A stretch of 64,000 nt of DNA from Nitrospirota bacterium. Lineage in GTDB: Bacteria; Nitrospirota; Thermodesulfovibrionia; Thermodesulfovibrionales; JdFR-88. The stretch is from positions 81,173-145,172 of the forward strand of contig JAKAHV010000001.1 in assembly GCA_021825295.1 (NCBI GenBank). Reading direction: 5' to 3'. The notes beneath the pieces are model-generated. The model searched no databases. It saw nothing but the letters and a program-made list of their open reading frames with translations, and was not told the DNA's origin. This document shows positions 51,612-60,385 of this stretch, one piece after another (positions within the stretch are counted from its first letter, which is position 1; every line of letters starts with the position of its first letter). The position numbers and the translations under genes are program-made.

Positions 51612-52621
51612 TGGGCGGGGTAAACATCCGGAAATCCTTTCTGCAGGAACTAGGCCCGGTAAGGACAATCAGCGGCCTGGAACTGCTGAGGGTCAGGTAC
51701 CTGGGCAAGAAAGGGATACTGACGGCGGAGCTGAAGAAACTGGGCGGGCTGCCGCCCGAAGAGAGGCGCTCCGCCGGCGCGCTCCTCAATGAGAGCAAGG
51801 TCTTCATAGAGACCGAGCTTGCCGCGAGGCGGCAGGAACTCAAAGAGCTTGAGCTGCGCGAGAAATTCGCCTCCCAGGCCATCGATGTCACCCTGCCCGG
51901 AAGGTACACGCGTCCCGGCAGGACCCATCCGGTCATCCGTGTCATGCGGGAGATAACCGGCATCTTCGTCGCCATGGGGTTTTCAGTCGAGGAGGGGCCG
52001 GAGGTCGAGCTGGACTACTACAATTTCGAGGCCCTGAATATCCCGAAGGAGCACCCGGCGCGGGAGATGCAGGACACCTTCTACGTCAGCCCGGACATAG
52101 TCCTGAGGACCCATACATCGCCCGTGCAGGTGCGCGTGATGCAGCGGAAAAAGCCCCCCGTGAAATTCATCGCCCCGGGAAAGGTCTACAGGTGCGACGC
52201 GGACATCTCACATACGCCGATGTTCCATCAGATAGAGGGTTTCATGGTCGCCGACGACATCACTTTTTCCCACCTGAAGGCGGTCCTGGAGTCCTTCCTC
52301 CACCGGATATTCTCTCCCGATGTGCCCGTGCGGTTCAGGCCCAGTTATTTCCCCTTCACCGAGCCCTCGGCGGAGGTGGACATAGGCTGCATATTCTGCA
52401 AGGGCACGGGCTGCAGGACCTGCAAGGGGACGGGCTGGATAGAGATACTGGGCTCCGGGATGGTCCACCCCCACGTCCTGGAGATGGTGGGCTACGATTC
52501 CCGGATATACTCCGGGTTCGCCTTCGGCATAGGCATGGAGCGCGTCGCGATGCTTAAATACTCCATTGACGACATCAGGCTTTTCTTCGAAAACGACCTC
52601 CGGTTTCTGGGCCAGTTCTGA
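51611..52621 (+). CDS. pheS: Phenylalanyl-tRNA synthetase alpha subunit
   Basis: The 336-aa subunit has an N-terminal helical coil, then class II motifs: HPVIRVMREITGIFVAMGF, the motif-2 region KFIAPGKVYRCDADISHTPM, and GFAFGIGMERVAMLKY. It retains a four-cysteine insert (CIFCKGTGCRTCKG) with GTGW, which is common in bacterial PheS of this type. It catalyses phenylalanine activation and pairs with the beta subunit 20 bases downstream. Confidence 0.96.
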   Translation: MGGVNIRKSFLQELGPVRTISGLELLRVRYLGKKGILTAELKKLGGLPPEERRSAGALLNESKVFIETELAARRQELKELELREKFASQAIDVTLPGRYTRPGRTHPVIRVMREITGIFVAMGFSVEEGPEVELDYYNFEALNIPKEHPAREMQDTFYVSPDIVLRTHTSPVQVRVMQRKKPPVKFIAPGKVYRCDADISHTPMFHQIEGFMVADDITFSHLKAVLESFLHRIFSPDVPVRFRPSYFPFTEPSAEVDIGCIFCKGTGCRTCKGTGWIEILGSGMVHPHVLEMVGYDSRIYSGFAFGIGMERVAMLKYSIDDIRLFFENDLRFLGQF

Positions 52622-52641
52622 ATGAAAGGAATTTTTTCTGA

Positions 52642-54708
52642 ATGAGGGTCCCCTTCGGCTGGCTGCAGGAATTCATCAACCCCGGCATAAGCGTCGAGAA
52701 AACCGCCCATCTGCTGACCATGAGCGGCCTCGAAGTGGAGGCGCTGGAGACGGATGGCGAAGACGTGGTGCTGGTCATAAACGTGACCCCTAACAGGGCC
52801 GACTGCCTGAGCATACTGGGCATAGCCAGGGAGCTTTCTGTCCTGACGGGCGCGCCCCTTAAACTGCCCGCCCCGCCCGCCGGAGAGGCCGGGCCCGCCG
52901 GAATCACGGTCGAGATAAGAAACACGGAGTTATGCAGAAGATACGCCGGCAGGGTCATCAGGAACGCAAGGACAGGCCCCGGTCCGGAGTGGATGGCCAA
53001 AAGACTCGAGGCCTGCGGGCTGAGGCCCATAAACAACATCGTGGATGTCACAAACTACGTGCTCCTGGAGCTGGGCCATCCCCTGCACGCCTTCGACTTG
53101 AATACGCTCAAAGGCGGGCGCATCGTCGTTGACACGGCCGACAAGGTTTACAGGAAGATAAAAACCCTGGACGGCGTGGAGAGAAAACTGCCGGCCGGGG
53201 CCCTCGTCATAGCCGACGCGGAGGGGCCTGTCGCGCTTGCCGGCATAATGGGCGGCGCCAGCACCGAGGTGGAGGAATCGACAAGGGACATATTCCTTGA
53301 GGCGGCCTGGTTCGAGCCGCGCAATATAAGAAAGACGGCCAGGGCGCTCGGCCTCTCCACGGAGTCCTCCTACAGGTTCGAGCGCGGCGCGGACATCGGG
53401 ATAATACCCCTGGCCCTGGAGAGGGCCTCGCTTCTCATAGAGGATCTGGCGGGCGGCCCGGGGACCGTTATCAGGGACGGCGGTGTCGACGTCTATCCGG
53501 TAAAGTACGCGCCCCCCACCATAGAGGTCCGCACAAGCAGGGTCAACAGGATACTCGGGGCGGAGATTGAAGAAGACGAAATGCTCCGCATATTAAGCAG
53601 GCTGGGCTTCGCCGTAAATTCCTCGGACGGCCTGATAAGGACCTCGCCTCCTTCCTTCAGGCTCGATGTCGAAGGCGAGGCCGACGTTATCGAGGAGGTG
53701 GCACGGATTTACGGGTACGACAGGATACCTGCGGCCCTCCCCTCCTCCACGCTCTCAGCCGACGGGGCCGGCTCCAGGGAGGATTTCATAAGGCTTGTCG
53801 GCGGCGCCATAAGGAAATCCGGTTACAGCGAGGCCGTAAACTACAGTTTCATGAACCCCCGCGCGCTTGAAAACCTTTCGCTATCCCCGAACGATCTCCG
53901 GAGGAACGCGGTCGTCCTTTTGAACCCGCTGAAAACCGAGGAGTCTCTGCTGCGGACCACCATCGTTCCGTCGCTTATCGAAAACCTCAAGCATAACCGG
54001 GAGCGCGGCCTGAAAAACATCAGGCTTGCCGAAACGGCCAGGGTTTTCATAAGGGAAAGGGAAGGAGAGCTGCCGCGCGAACCCCTGAAACTGGCGGGCA
54101 TAGCCGTGCAACAGAAAACCCACAGCTTCTGGCGCGATGCCGCGGAGGATTTTTACCTGGCAAAAGGAGCGGTCGAGGCGCTCCTTGACGAGCTGAGGAT
54201 AAAGGATAGGCATTTCACGCCGTCCGGGGAGCCGTTTCTGCATCCGGGCAAATCCGCGGACCTGGTAGCGGGGGGAAGAAAGTGCGGCTACGTGGGCGTG
54301 CTTTCGCCCGCGGCCGCGGAAAAGTTCGAGATCAGGGAGAAGGAGGAGATAACCGTCTTCGAGCTGGACCTGGATGTCCTGTTTGATCTTCTGCCGCCTC
54401 CCACGGTCTACAGGCCGGTCCCGAAATTCCCCTACATCGAGCGCGACATCGCCATTGTGGTGGCCGACGGCATAAAGGCGGACGATGTAATAAGATATAT
54501 AAAAAACTACCCATCGGAGTTCATCGAGGAAGCGGCCGTCTTCGACCTCTACAAAGGCGAAAAAGTGCCAGCCGGCAAAAAGAGCATGGCCTTCAACATA
54601 AGGTACAGGGCCGGCGACAGGACGCTTACGGAAGACGAAATCGAGGTTATCCACTCAGGTCTTGTCAAAGACCTTCTGGTCCACACCGGCGGCTCATTGA
54701 GGGCATAA
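52642..54708 (+). CDS. pheT: Phenylalanyl-tRNA synthetase beta subunit lacking the tRNA-binding (EMAPII-like) domain
   Basis: The protein has 688 aa against about 790-800 for typical bacterial PheT. The N-terminal LLTMSGLEVEALE is joined after about ten residues to the B1 continuation INVTPNRADCLSILGIAREL. The OB-fold tRNA-binding domain normally inserted between these is missing. B3/B4 editing (LGHPLHAFDLNTLKGG; GIMGGASTEVEEST), B5 and the C-terminal ferredoxin-like anticodon domain (FPYIERDIAIVV) are present and there is no frameshift. The deletion is clean, so it is probably a natural short form. Confidence 0.95.
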   Translation: MRVPFGWLQEFINPGISVEKTAHLLTMSGLEVEALETDGEDVVLVINVTPNRADCLSILGIARELSVLTGAPLKLPAPPAGEAGPAGITVEIRNTELCRRYAGRVIRNARTGPGPEWMAKRLEACGLRPINNIVDVTNYVLLELGHPLHAFDLNTLKGGRIVVDTADKVYRKIKTLDGVERKLPAGALVIADAEGPVALAGIMGGASTEVEESTRDIFLEAAWFEPRNIRKTARALGLSTESSYRFERGADIGIIPLALERASLLIEDLAGGPGTVIRDGGVDVYPVKYAPPTIEVRTSRVNRILGAEIEEDEMLRILSRLGFAVNSSDGLIRTSPPSFRLDVEGEADVIEEVARIYGYDRIPAALPSSTLSADGAGSREDFIRLVGGAIRKSGYSEAVNYSFMNPRALENLSLSPNDLRRNAVVLLNPLKTEESLLRTTIVPSLIENLKHNRERGLKNIRLAETARVFIREREGELPREPLKLAGIAVQQKTHSFWRDAAEDFYLAKGAVEALLDELRIKDRHFTPSGEPFLHPGKSADLVAGGRKCGYVGVLSPAAAEKFEIREKEEITVFELDLDVLFDLLPPPTVYRPVPKFPYIERDIAIVVADGIKADDVIRYIKNYPSEFIEEAAVFDLYKGEKVPAGKKSMAFNIRYRAGDRTLTEDEIEVIHSGLVKDLLVHTGGSLRA

Positions 54709-54782
54709 GTTACAGCGGGCGATGCATCGCTCGAAGGGGCGCCTGAATTGAAGTTGCCGCTTAAGAAATACCTGCAGGCATA

Positions 54783-54953
54783 TCACCGGGAGCGCGGGGC
54801 GATATCTGTCCGGCCCTTGAGAGCGGAAGCAAGCGGACGGATCACGACGTGCCGCATACTGGCAAAATTTTGCCCTTCGCCCTGAAGACGGCTCAACAGA
54901 GATGCCAGCATACGCCCGGAACCGCGCGACCAAACGAAAGGGCCAGGCAGATA
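54783..54953 (-). repeat. Dispersed intergenic repeat, copy B
   Basis: This copy lies between the convergent pheT and dtd genes and aligns without gaps to 39463-39633. It contains a palindromic GGCAAAATTTTGCC core (54861-54874) not shared by copy A. Flanks 54709-54782 show nothing identifiable. Confidence 0.65.
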
Positions 54954-54966
54954 GCAACCCCCGGAA

Positions 54967-55407
54967 TCATCTCCCTGAATAGATTACAAACGTGACGGGC
55001 CCGTCGTTTACAAGCGATATCTTCATGTCCGCCCCGAAGACGCCGGCATTCACCCTTACTCCATTTTCCCGCAGATTCTCCATGAAGAGATTGTAAAGGA
55101 CCACCGCCTTCTCAGGGGCCTCCGCCCTGTCGAATGAGGGCCGGTTGCCCTTCCTGAGGTCTGCCGCGAGCGTGAACTGGGAGACGGCAAGGACCTCTCC
55201 GCCGGTATCGAGGACCGAGAGGTCCATCCTGCCGTCCCTCTCGAAGATCCTCAGCCTGGAAATCTTACCCGCCAGATATGCCGCGTCCTCCGCGGTGTCC
55301 GCCTTTTCGACCCCGAGGAAGACAAGAAGCCCCGCCCCGACCGACGAGACCACTTCGCCCCCCACGGAAACGGACGCGCTCAGAACCCTTTGCACCACAG
55401 CACGCAT
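54967..55407 (-). CDS. dtd: D-aminoacyl-tRNA deacylase
   Basis: The 146-aa protein has [36 protein letters not shown] and the second active-site motif NDGPVTFVI. It hydrolyses D-aminoacyl-tRNAs (and Gly-tRNA(Ala)) to recycle mischarged tRNA. It points towards pheT and overlaps nothing. Confidence 0.95.
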   Translation of the reverse strand: MRAVVQRVLSASVSVGGEVVSSVGAGLLVFLGVEKADTAEDAAYLAGKISRLRIFERDGRMDLSVLDTGGEVLAVSQFTLAADLRKGNRPSFDRAEAPEKAVVLYNLFMENLRENGVRVNAGVFGADMKISLVNDGPVTFVIYSGR

Positions 55408-55481
55408 AAAGACCTATCTCAAACCAGCTTCCGGCTGCAAAAGGCCGAAATCGCGCCGTTTTACCTGCCTGGCCATCGCTT

Positions 55482-56612
55482 TCAGCGGCAATACCCCTCA
55501 CCGGCCGCCTCTATCCCTCCGGCAGCGGCATCCTTCAGTTCCTCCATGAGGTCGTGGACTGAAAGTATCCTGTCCACCCTGCATGCGTTCGTCCCGCAGG
55601 TGAAAAGCGGCTCCTCTTCGGGATTATGTCCAGAGGAGCTCAAAAGGCCGTTACAGATGCAAAAATAGTCCTTATTGTCCTTGGCCGGGCACCTGGTGAA
55701 TTTGCCCTCAATATCTTTCTGAAGGACGTATCCCTTGTCGCACCTGGGCGTCCTCAGCCTTTTTTGCGCGGAGTCGAACATCGCGGATTGCCTTATCACC
55801 CTGAAAGGCAGGCCGCATGGAGAGCCCGGCGTCTGCGCAACCACTATGTCTTCCTTTCTGGCGCTGATAACCGCCTGCTTGTACTCAAGCGGCGCGCTGC
55901 TTTCCTCTGTGGCAAGAAACCTCGTCCCCATCTGCACCCCGCTTGCCCCCATCCGCAGAAACCTTGTTATATCGTCGTGAGAATATATTCCGCCGGCCAC
56001 AATGACCGGGAAATCGCCATGCTTCAGGGCGACATCCTTGACCTGGGGCAGAAGGTTTTCCAGCCTGTTTGATTCCATGTCCAGCTCATCAATTTTAAAC
56101 CCGAGATGGCCGCCTGCAAGCGGACCCTCAAGCACCACGGCGTCAGGTCTCCGGCCCGCCCTTTCCCACTTCCGGCATACTATCTCGAGCGCCCTCGCCG
56201 ACGATACTATCGGCACCAGGGCCGTATCCCCCGAGGGCCGGATAAGGGGCAGGCTCAGAGGCAATCCCGCCCCGGAGATAATAGCGGCGGCGCCAGCGTC
56301 TATGGCGCCTTTTACGGACTCCTCATAATCCCGCGCAAGTGCCACCATTACATTCATGCCTACATGCCGCCCGCCCGCTTCCTTTGCCAGACAGACCTCC
56401 TCGTAGGCCGCCTCGTAGGAATTGACCCTTTTGCCGTTCCTTTTTGAGACTATCCGGTCCAGACAGGCGCTGGAAATGATCCCCATCCCCCCTTCCCTCG
56501 CAACCGCAGCGGCAAGCGGGGACAGGGATATGCCCACCCCCATGCCGCCCTGCACAATGGGGACGTCGATTTTCCTGCCTCTTATCACCAATGGTGGAAA
56601 CAGAACGGTCAA
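55482..56612 (-). CDS. Nitronate monooxygenase / NPD-family FMN enzyme with Cys-rich C-terminus
   Basis: The 376-aa TIM-barrel flavoprotein has the family start VPIVQGGMGVGISLS, GLPLSLPLI, PVIVAGGIYSHDDITRFLRM and MGTRFLATEES. The family includes nitronate monooxygenases and FabK-type enoyl-ACP reductases. The tail (about residues 285-345) holds five or more cysteines (RCPAKDNKDYFCIC, then FTCGTNACR), which could bind a metal cluster. The start is a TTG (56612) with no strong Shine-Dalgarno. Substrate unknown; not clearly part of an operon. Confidence 0.75.
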   Translation of the reverse strand: MTVLFPPLVIRGRKIDVPIVQGGMGVGISLSPLAAAVAREGGMGIISSACLDRIVSKRNGKRVNSYEAAYEEVCLAKEAGGRHVGMNVMVALARDYEESVKGAIDAGAAAIISGAGLPLSLPLIRPSGDTALVPIVSSARALEIVCRKWERAGRRPDAVVLEGPLAGGHLGFKIDELDMESNRLENLLPQVKDVALKHGDFPVIVAGGIYSHDDITRFLRMGASGVQMGTRFLATEESSAPLEYKQAVISARKEDIVVAQTPGSPCGLPFRVIRQSAMFDSAQKRLRTPRCDKGYVLQKDIEGKFTRCPAKDNKDYFCICNGLLSSSGHNPEEEPLFTCGTNACRVDRILSVHDLMEELKDAAAGGIEAAGEGYCR

Positions 56613-56885
56613 CTCCAGCGGAAAAAATTCCGGTAAAAAGCCTCAATTCGTTTTAAAGCCACTGTCAAGTATAACAAAAAGCTTAAAGAAGATGACAATG
56701 CAGCCCCTCCCCCGCCGGCGCCCCGGAAAGAGAAAAAATTTTTTGAAGCATGCAGTTGCCAAAGCCTTTGCCCAGCATGTAACATATCCTTCTGATCCGA
56801 CCTCAGGTTTTTAACTTGCAGGTTTTTTTTACCTTTCACCCGTTTTGAAGCGAGTTGACTCCGGCAAAGGAGATTCTGCGCGCAG

Positions 56886-58946
56886 ATGAAAATAGAAATG
56901 GAGTTGGGCCGGCTCAATCCCGCCCAGAGAGAGGCCGTCACCAGCACGGAGGGCCCCCTGCTCGTTCTTGCGGGCGCCGGCTCCGGCAAGACCAGGGTGA
57001 TAACGATGCGGGTGGCGTATCTGATCCATCGGGGCGTTGCGCCGGGCTCGATCCTTGCCGTCACCTTTACAAACAAGGCCGCAAGGGAGATGAAGGAAAG
57101 GGTCAGAAATCTCCTGGGCGGCAAGGCGCAAAACGGCGGCAGCGGGATGCGGCCGGTTGTCTCGACTTTTCATTCCCTGTGCCTGAACATATTGAAGCGG
57201 GAGATCGAGGCACTCGGCTACCGGAGGGATTTTACCATCTACGACACCGGGGAGCAGGTTTCGCTGCTCCGGCATCTGCTCAGCGACATAAGGGTATTTG
57301 AAAAGAGCTTCAAGCCGGAGGACGTCCTCGAGAGGATAAGCAGGCTGAAAAACGGTTTTTTTCTCAAAAATCCCCTGAAAAACGGGGGGGACGAGTTTGA
57401 CGTGGAGGCGCTCTCCGAGGACCTGTTCCCCAGGTATCAGGAAACGATGAGGGCCCTGAACGTGGTCGACTTCGACGACCTGCTCCTGCTGACCCTGCGG
57501 CTTTTCCGGGAGCGCCCGGAATCGCTCGAGAAGTATCGCAAAAGGTTCCGCTACCTGATGGTGGACGAGTACCAGGACACCAACAAGGTGCAGTATGAAA
57601 TCCTGAAGCTCCTGGCGGGCCGGGAGAAAAACATGTGCGTGGTGGGCGACGACGACCAGTCCATTTACGGATGGCGCGGAGCAAGCCTGAACAATATCCT
57701 CGATTTCGAAAGGCATTTCCCGGGGACAAAAGTAGTGCGGCTCGAACAGAACTACCGCTCATTCGGCAATATCCTGGCGGCCGCAAACGGCGTCATAAGA
57801 AACAACGCCAGGCGAATGGAAAAATCCCTTCGCACGGACAGGGGGGACGGCCCCCGCGTCCGCCTGTACAGGGCGGAAGACGGCGAGGACGAGGCCCGGT
57901 GGACAGCGGACAGGATAGCGCGGATAAAATACGAGAGAAGCTTAAACTACGAGGATTTCGCCGTCATATACCGGGCAAACACCCTGTCTAAACCCTTTGA
58001 GGAGGCCTTCCGTACCGCGCGTATCCCCTATACCGTGGTCGGCGGCACAAGCTATTTCGACAGGAAAGAGATCAAGGACCTCGCCTCCTATCTGAAGGTA
58101 ATCGCGAACAACTCGGACAATTTGAGCCTGCTGAGGGCCTCAAGCGCCCCGAAAAGAGGGCTTGGCTCCACCACAACCAACAGGCTGGCGGAGTTCGCGG
58201 CAGAGCAATCCATAAGCCTCCTGGAGGCATTCAGGAGGGCGGAGGAGGCCGATGGGGTATCCGGCAAACAAGCCGAAACCTCCAGGTCGTTTGCCCTGAT
58301 GATAGACAGATACACGGAGCTGTTCGGGAAACGCGGGGAGATGGGGAAGGCCTTCAGGGCGCTTGCCGGGGAAATCCGTTTCAACGAATATATCGGAGAG
58401 ATCTACAAATCGCAGGACATGGCGCTGAAGCGCATGGAAAACGCCGAAAATTTTATCCTGTCCCTCCATCACTACGAGGAGAGGGCGCTTCAGGAACCCG
58501 GCGAAAAGACGCCCAGCCTGCAGGGGTTTCTGGAGGACCTGGCGCTGGACGGCAGTCCGGGTGAAAAGGACGAGAGGCCTTTCGGAGTGGTGCTTACAAC
58601 GTTCCATTCGGCCAAGGGGCTGGAGTTCCCCGTGGTCTTCATAGCCTGTCTTGAAGAGGATATACTTCCGCACAAAAAATCAGTCCTGCCGGGAGAGGAC
58701 CTTGAAGAGGAAAGGAGGCTTTTCTACGTCGGCATCACGAGGGCAAAAAGGGAGCTTTACCTGACCTGCTCGCAGTTTCGGACCAAATACGGCAAAAAGG
58801 CGCCCTCGACGCCGTCGAGGTTCCTGGATGAGGTCCCGGCAGAAGTCGTCAGAAAGATACAGGACCTTGAGCCGGAAGATCCCGGGCAGCAGGAAATTGA
58901 GGCAAAGGCCTTTTTTGCAAGGATGAGGCAGATGCTGGGCGACTGA
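56886..58946 (+). CDS. UvrD/PcrA-type DNA helicase, second paralogue
   Basis: The 686-aa SF1 helicase has LNPAQREAV, Walker A GAGSGKTRV, VTFTNKAA, VDEYQDTN, GDDDQSIYGWRGA, NYRS and LTTFHSAKGLEFPVVF, ending RLFYVGITRAKRELYLTC. It stops soon after the helicase core, without the Tudor-like tail of the paralogue at 36667, and its GWRGA differs from that copy's RFRGAD. Such copies often act as Rep- or PcrA-like helicases. It starts at ATG 56886; the 270 bases before it contain only A/T-rich sequence and no clear promoter. Confidence 0.9.
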   Translation: MKIEMELGRLNPAQREAVTSTEGPLLVLAGAGSGKTRVITMRVAYLIHRGVAPGSILAVTFTNKAAREMKERVRNLLGGKAQNGGSGMRPVVSTFHSLCLNILKREIEALGYRRDFTIYDTGEQVSLLRHLLSDIRVFEKSFKPEDVLERISRLKNGFFLKNPLKNGGDEFDVEALSEDLFPRYQETMRALNVVDFDDLLLLTLRLFRERPESLEKYRKRFRYLMVDEYQDTNKVQYEILKLLAGREKNMCVVGDDDQSIYGWRGASLNNILDFERHFPGTKVVRLEQNYRSFGNILAAANGVIRNNARRMEKSLRTDRGDGPRVRLYRAEDGEDEARWTADRIARIKYERSLNYEDFAVIYRANTLSKPFEEAFRTARIPYTVVGGTSYFDRKEIKDLASYLKVIANNSDNLSLLRASSAPKRGLGSTTTNRLAEFAAEQSISLLEAFRRAEEADGVSGKQAETSRSFALMIDRYTELFGKRGEMGKAFRALAGEIRFNEYIGEIYKSQDMALKRMENAENFILSLHHYEERALQEPGEKTPSLQGFLEDLALDGSPGEKDERPFGVVLTTFHSAKGLEFPVVFIACLEEDILPHKKSVLPGEDLEEERRLFYVGITRAKRELYLTCSQFRTKYGKKAPSTPSRFLDEVPAEVVRKIQDLEPEDPGQQEIEAKAFFARMRQMLGD

Positions 58947-58965
58947 CGCGGATTTTTTCCTTTCC

Positions 58966-60039
58966 CTATTCGGTCAATCCCGCGACGGTTGCCGCGTCAA
59001 GCCGCACGACGGCCTCCTTCACCAGTTCCAAGGCGTGGTCATAGTCTTCCCGGTGGATGATGCCTGCGTGGCTGTGTATATGCCTGGCGGGTACGCCTAT
59101 GACCAGGCTCGGGACCCCCCGCCTGTGCAAATGTATGGCCCCTGAATCCGTCCCGCCCTTCTCCATCACATCAAGCTGATACGGGATTTCAAGCTCCTCC
59201 GCCGTGTCTATGAACAGGTCTCGCAGCTTCAGATTCGGGATCATCGAGCCGTCCTGCATCAGGATGACCGGGCCTTTCCCGAGCCTTGCCTGCGCCTCCT
59301 CTTTTTTTATGCCCGGCAAGTCGCCGGCCACCGCGATCTCCATTGTAAGCCCCACATCGGGCTCAACAACCCACGAGCTCGTGCGCGCGCCCCTGAGGCC
59401 CACTTCCTCCTGCACGGTGCCCGCGGCGTACACCGTATTGGGATGGCGCCTGCCCACGAGCCCTTTTATCACGTCTATCATCAGGGCGCAGCCAATCCGG
59501 TCGTCAAAGGCCTTGCCCATTAAGGTCTTGCCGGTGCCCAGAACGCTGAAGGGACAGACGGGGATGACCGGGTCCCCCGGGCGGATGCCAAGCGACCTGA
59601 CCTCTTCGGCCGAGGTGGCCCCGACGTCGATATACATGTCCTTCGGTTCCTGGAGCTTTTTCCTTTCCTCCTCGCCCAGTATATGGGGCGGCTTTGAACC
59701 GATGACACCCGTAAAATCCCCCGCGCGGCTCTTTACAAGCACGCGCTGGGCAAGCATCACATGCCCCCACCACCCCCCGACCGTTGTGAACCTCAAAAAC
59801 CCCTCGTCCGTTATCAGCTTGACGATGAACCCCACTTCGTCCATGTGGCCGGCGAGCATGATCTTCGGGGTTTCGGACTCCCCCTTTCTGCTGCAAACTA
59901 TGCTGCCAAGCCCGTCCTGCTCTATGCCCGCAACGCCGGTTAAATTCTTGCGGATGATCTCCCGCACCTGCCTCTCGTAGCCGGAAATGCCGGATGCCTC
60001 CGTAAGCTCCCGTATGAGTTCCAGGGATGAATCCTCCAT
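58966..60039 (-). CDS. M42-family aminopeptidase/endoglucanase-like metallopeptidase
   Basis: The 357-aa protein has the di-metal ligand regions of the M42 family: AGHMDEVGF with KLITDEGFLRF, the bridging Asp in FDDRIGCALMID, the catalytic EEVGLRGARTS, and the late His in VPARHIHSHAGI. These tetrahedral or dodecameric enzymes trim peptides, often as glutamyl or general aminopeptidases. GGAGGG precedes the ATG (60039). The stop faces the helicase stop; the genes are convergent. Confidence 0.9.
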   Translation of the reverse strand: MEDSSLELIRELTEASGISGYERQVREIIRKNLTGVAGIEQDGLGSIVCSRKGESETPKIMLAGHMDEVGFIVKLITDEGFLRFTTVGGWWGHVMLAQRVLVKSRAGDFTGVIGSKPPHILGEEERKKLQEPKDMYIDVGATSAEEVRSLGIRPGDPVIPVCPFSVLGTGKTLMGKAFDDRIGCALMIDVIKGLVGRRHPNTVYAAGTVQEEVGLRGARTSSWVVEPDVGLTMEIAVAGDLPGIKKEEAQARLGKGPVILMQDGSMIPNLKLRDLFIDTAEELEIPYQLDVMEKGGTDSGAIHLHRRGVPSLVIGVPARHIHSHAGIIHREDYDHALELVKEAVVRLDAATVAGLTE

Positions 60040-60174
60040 CGCGCACCCTCCATGAAACCGTTATTTGGCCCGGAAAAAGCCCCGGGACAATTATAGCCAT
60101 TTTTGCCGCCGGCCGCCAGGCATCGGGACGCACACGTAAAAAAGGAGCTATTATCATCTCATAGAAAATTCCTA

Positions 60175-60202
60175 TTGACGAAAAAGATTTCTTTCATAGA
60201 AT
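60175..60202 (+). promoter_or_regulatory. Promoter of the exopolysaccharide export operon
   Basis: TTGACG (60175-60180), a 16-base spacer and TAGAAT (60197-60202). With the ATG at 60386 it implies a leader of about 175 bases, unusually long for this window, holding the structure at 60214-60310. The part from 60040 to 60174 shows nothing identifiable. Confidence 0.5.
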
Positions 60203-60213
60203 TAACTCAATAG

Positions 60214-60310
60214 ACCCTCCGTCCTGGTGCAGCATCCGAACCGGACACGCAAAGCTGAAAAATACTGAAATCCTTTGGTCGCACGCGGCAATGTAACCAA
60301 GAGGGCGGAG
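60214..60310 (+). promoter_or_regulatory. Candidate GEMM-type cyclic-dinucleotide riboswitch leader
   Basis: The RNA contains the GEMM hallmark ACGCAAAGC (60247-60255). It lies in the 3' strand of an asymmetric internal loop, flanked by stems CAGC/GCTG (60230-60233 with 60254-60257) and TCCG/CGGA (60235-60238 with 60242-60245), as in the family's P2. After 14-18 bases a second hairpin CCTTTGGT/AACCAA(G)AGG (60272-60279 with 60296-60304, one bulged G) matches P3. CTCCG/CGGAG (60217-60221 with 60306-60310) could close the domain. No covariance test has been done; the 5' internal-loop strand is shorter than in the consensus. Confidence 0.5.
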
Positions 60311-60385
60311 CATTGCAGGGGGCATGCCACAATCGGCCCAATAATTTGGAAAGAATACGCGACAACGGCTGAAGAAACATCGGAC

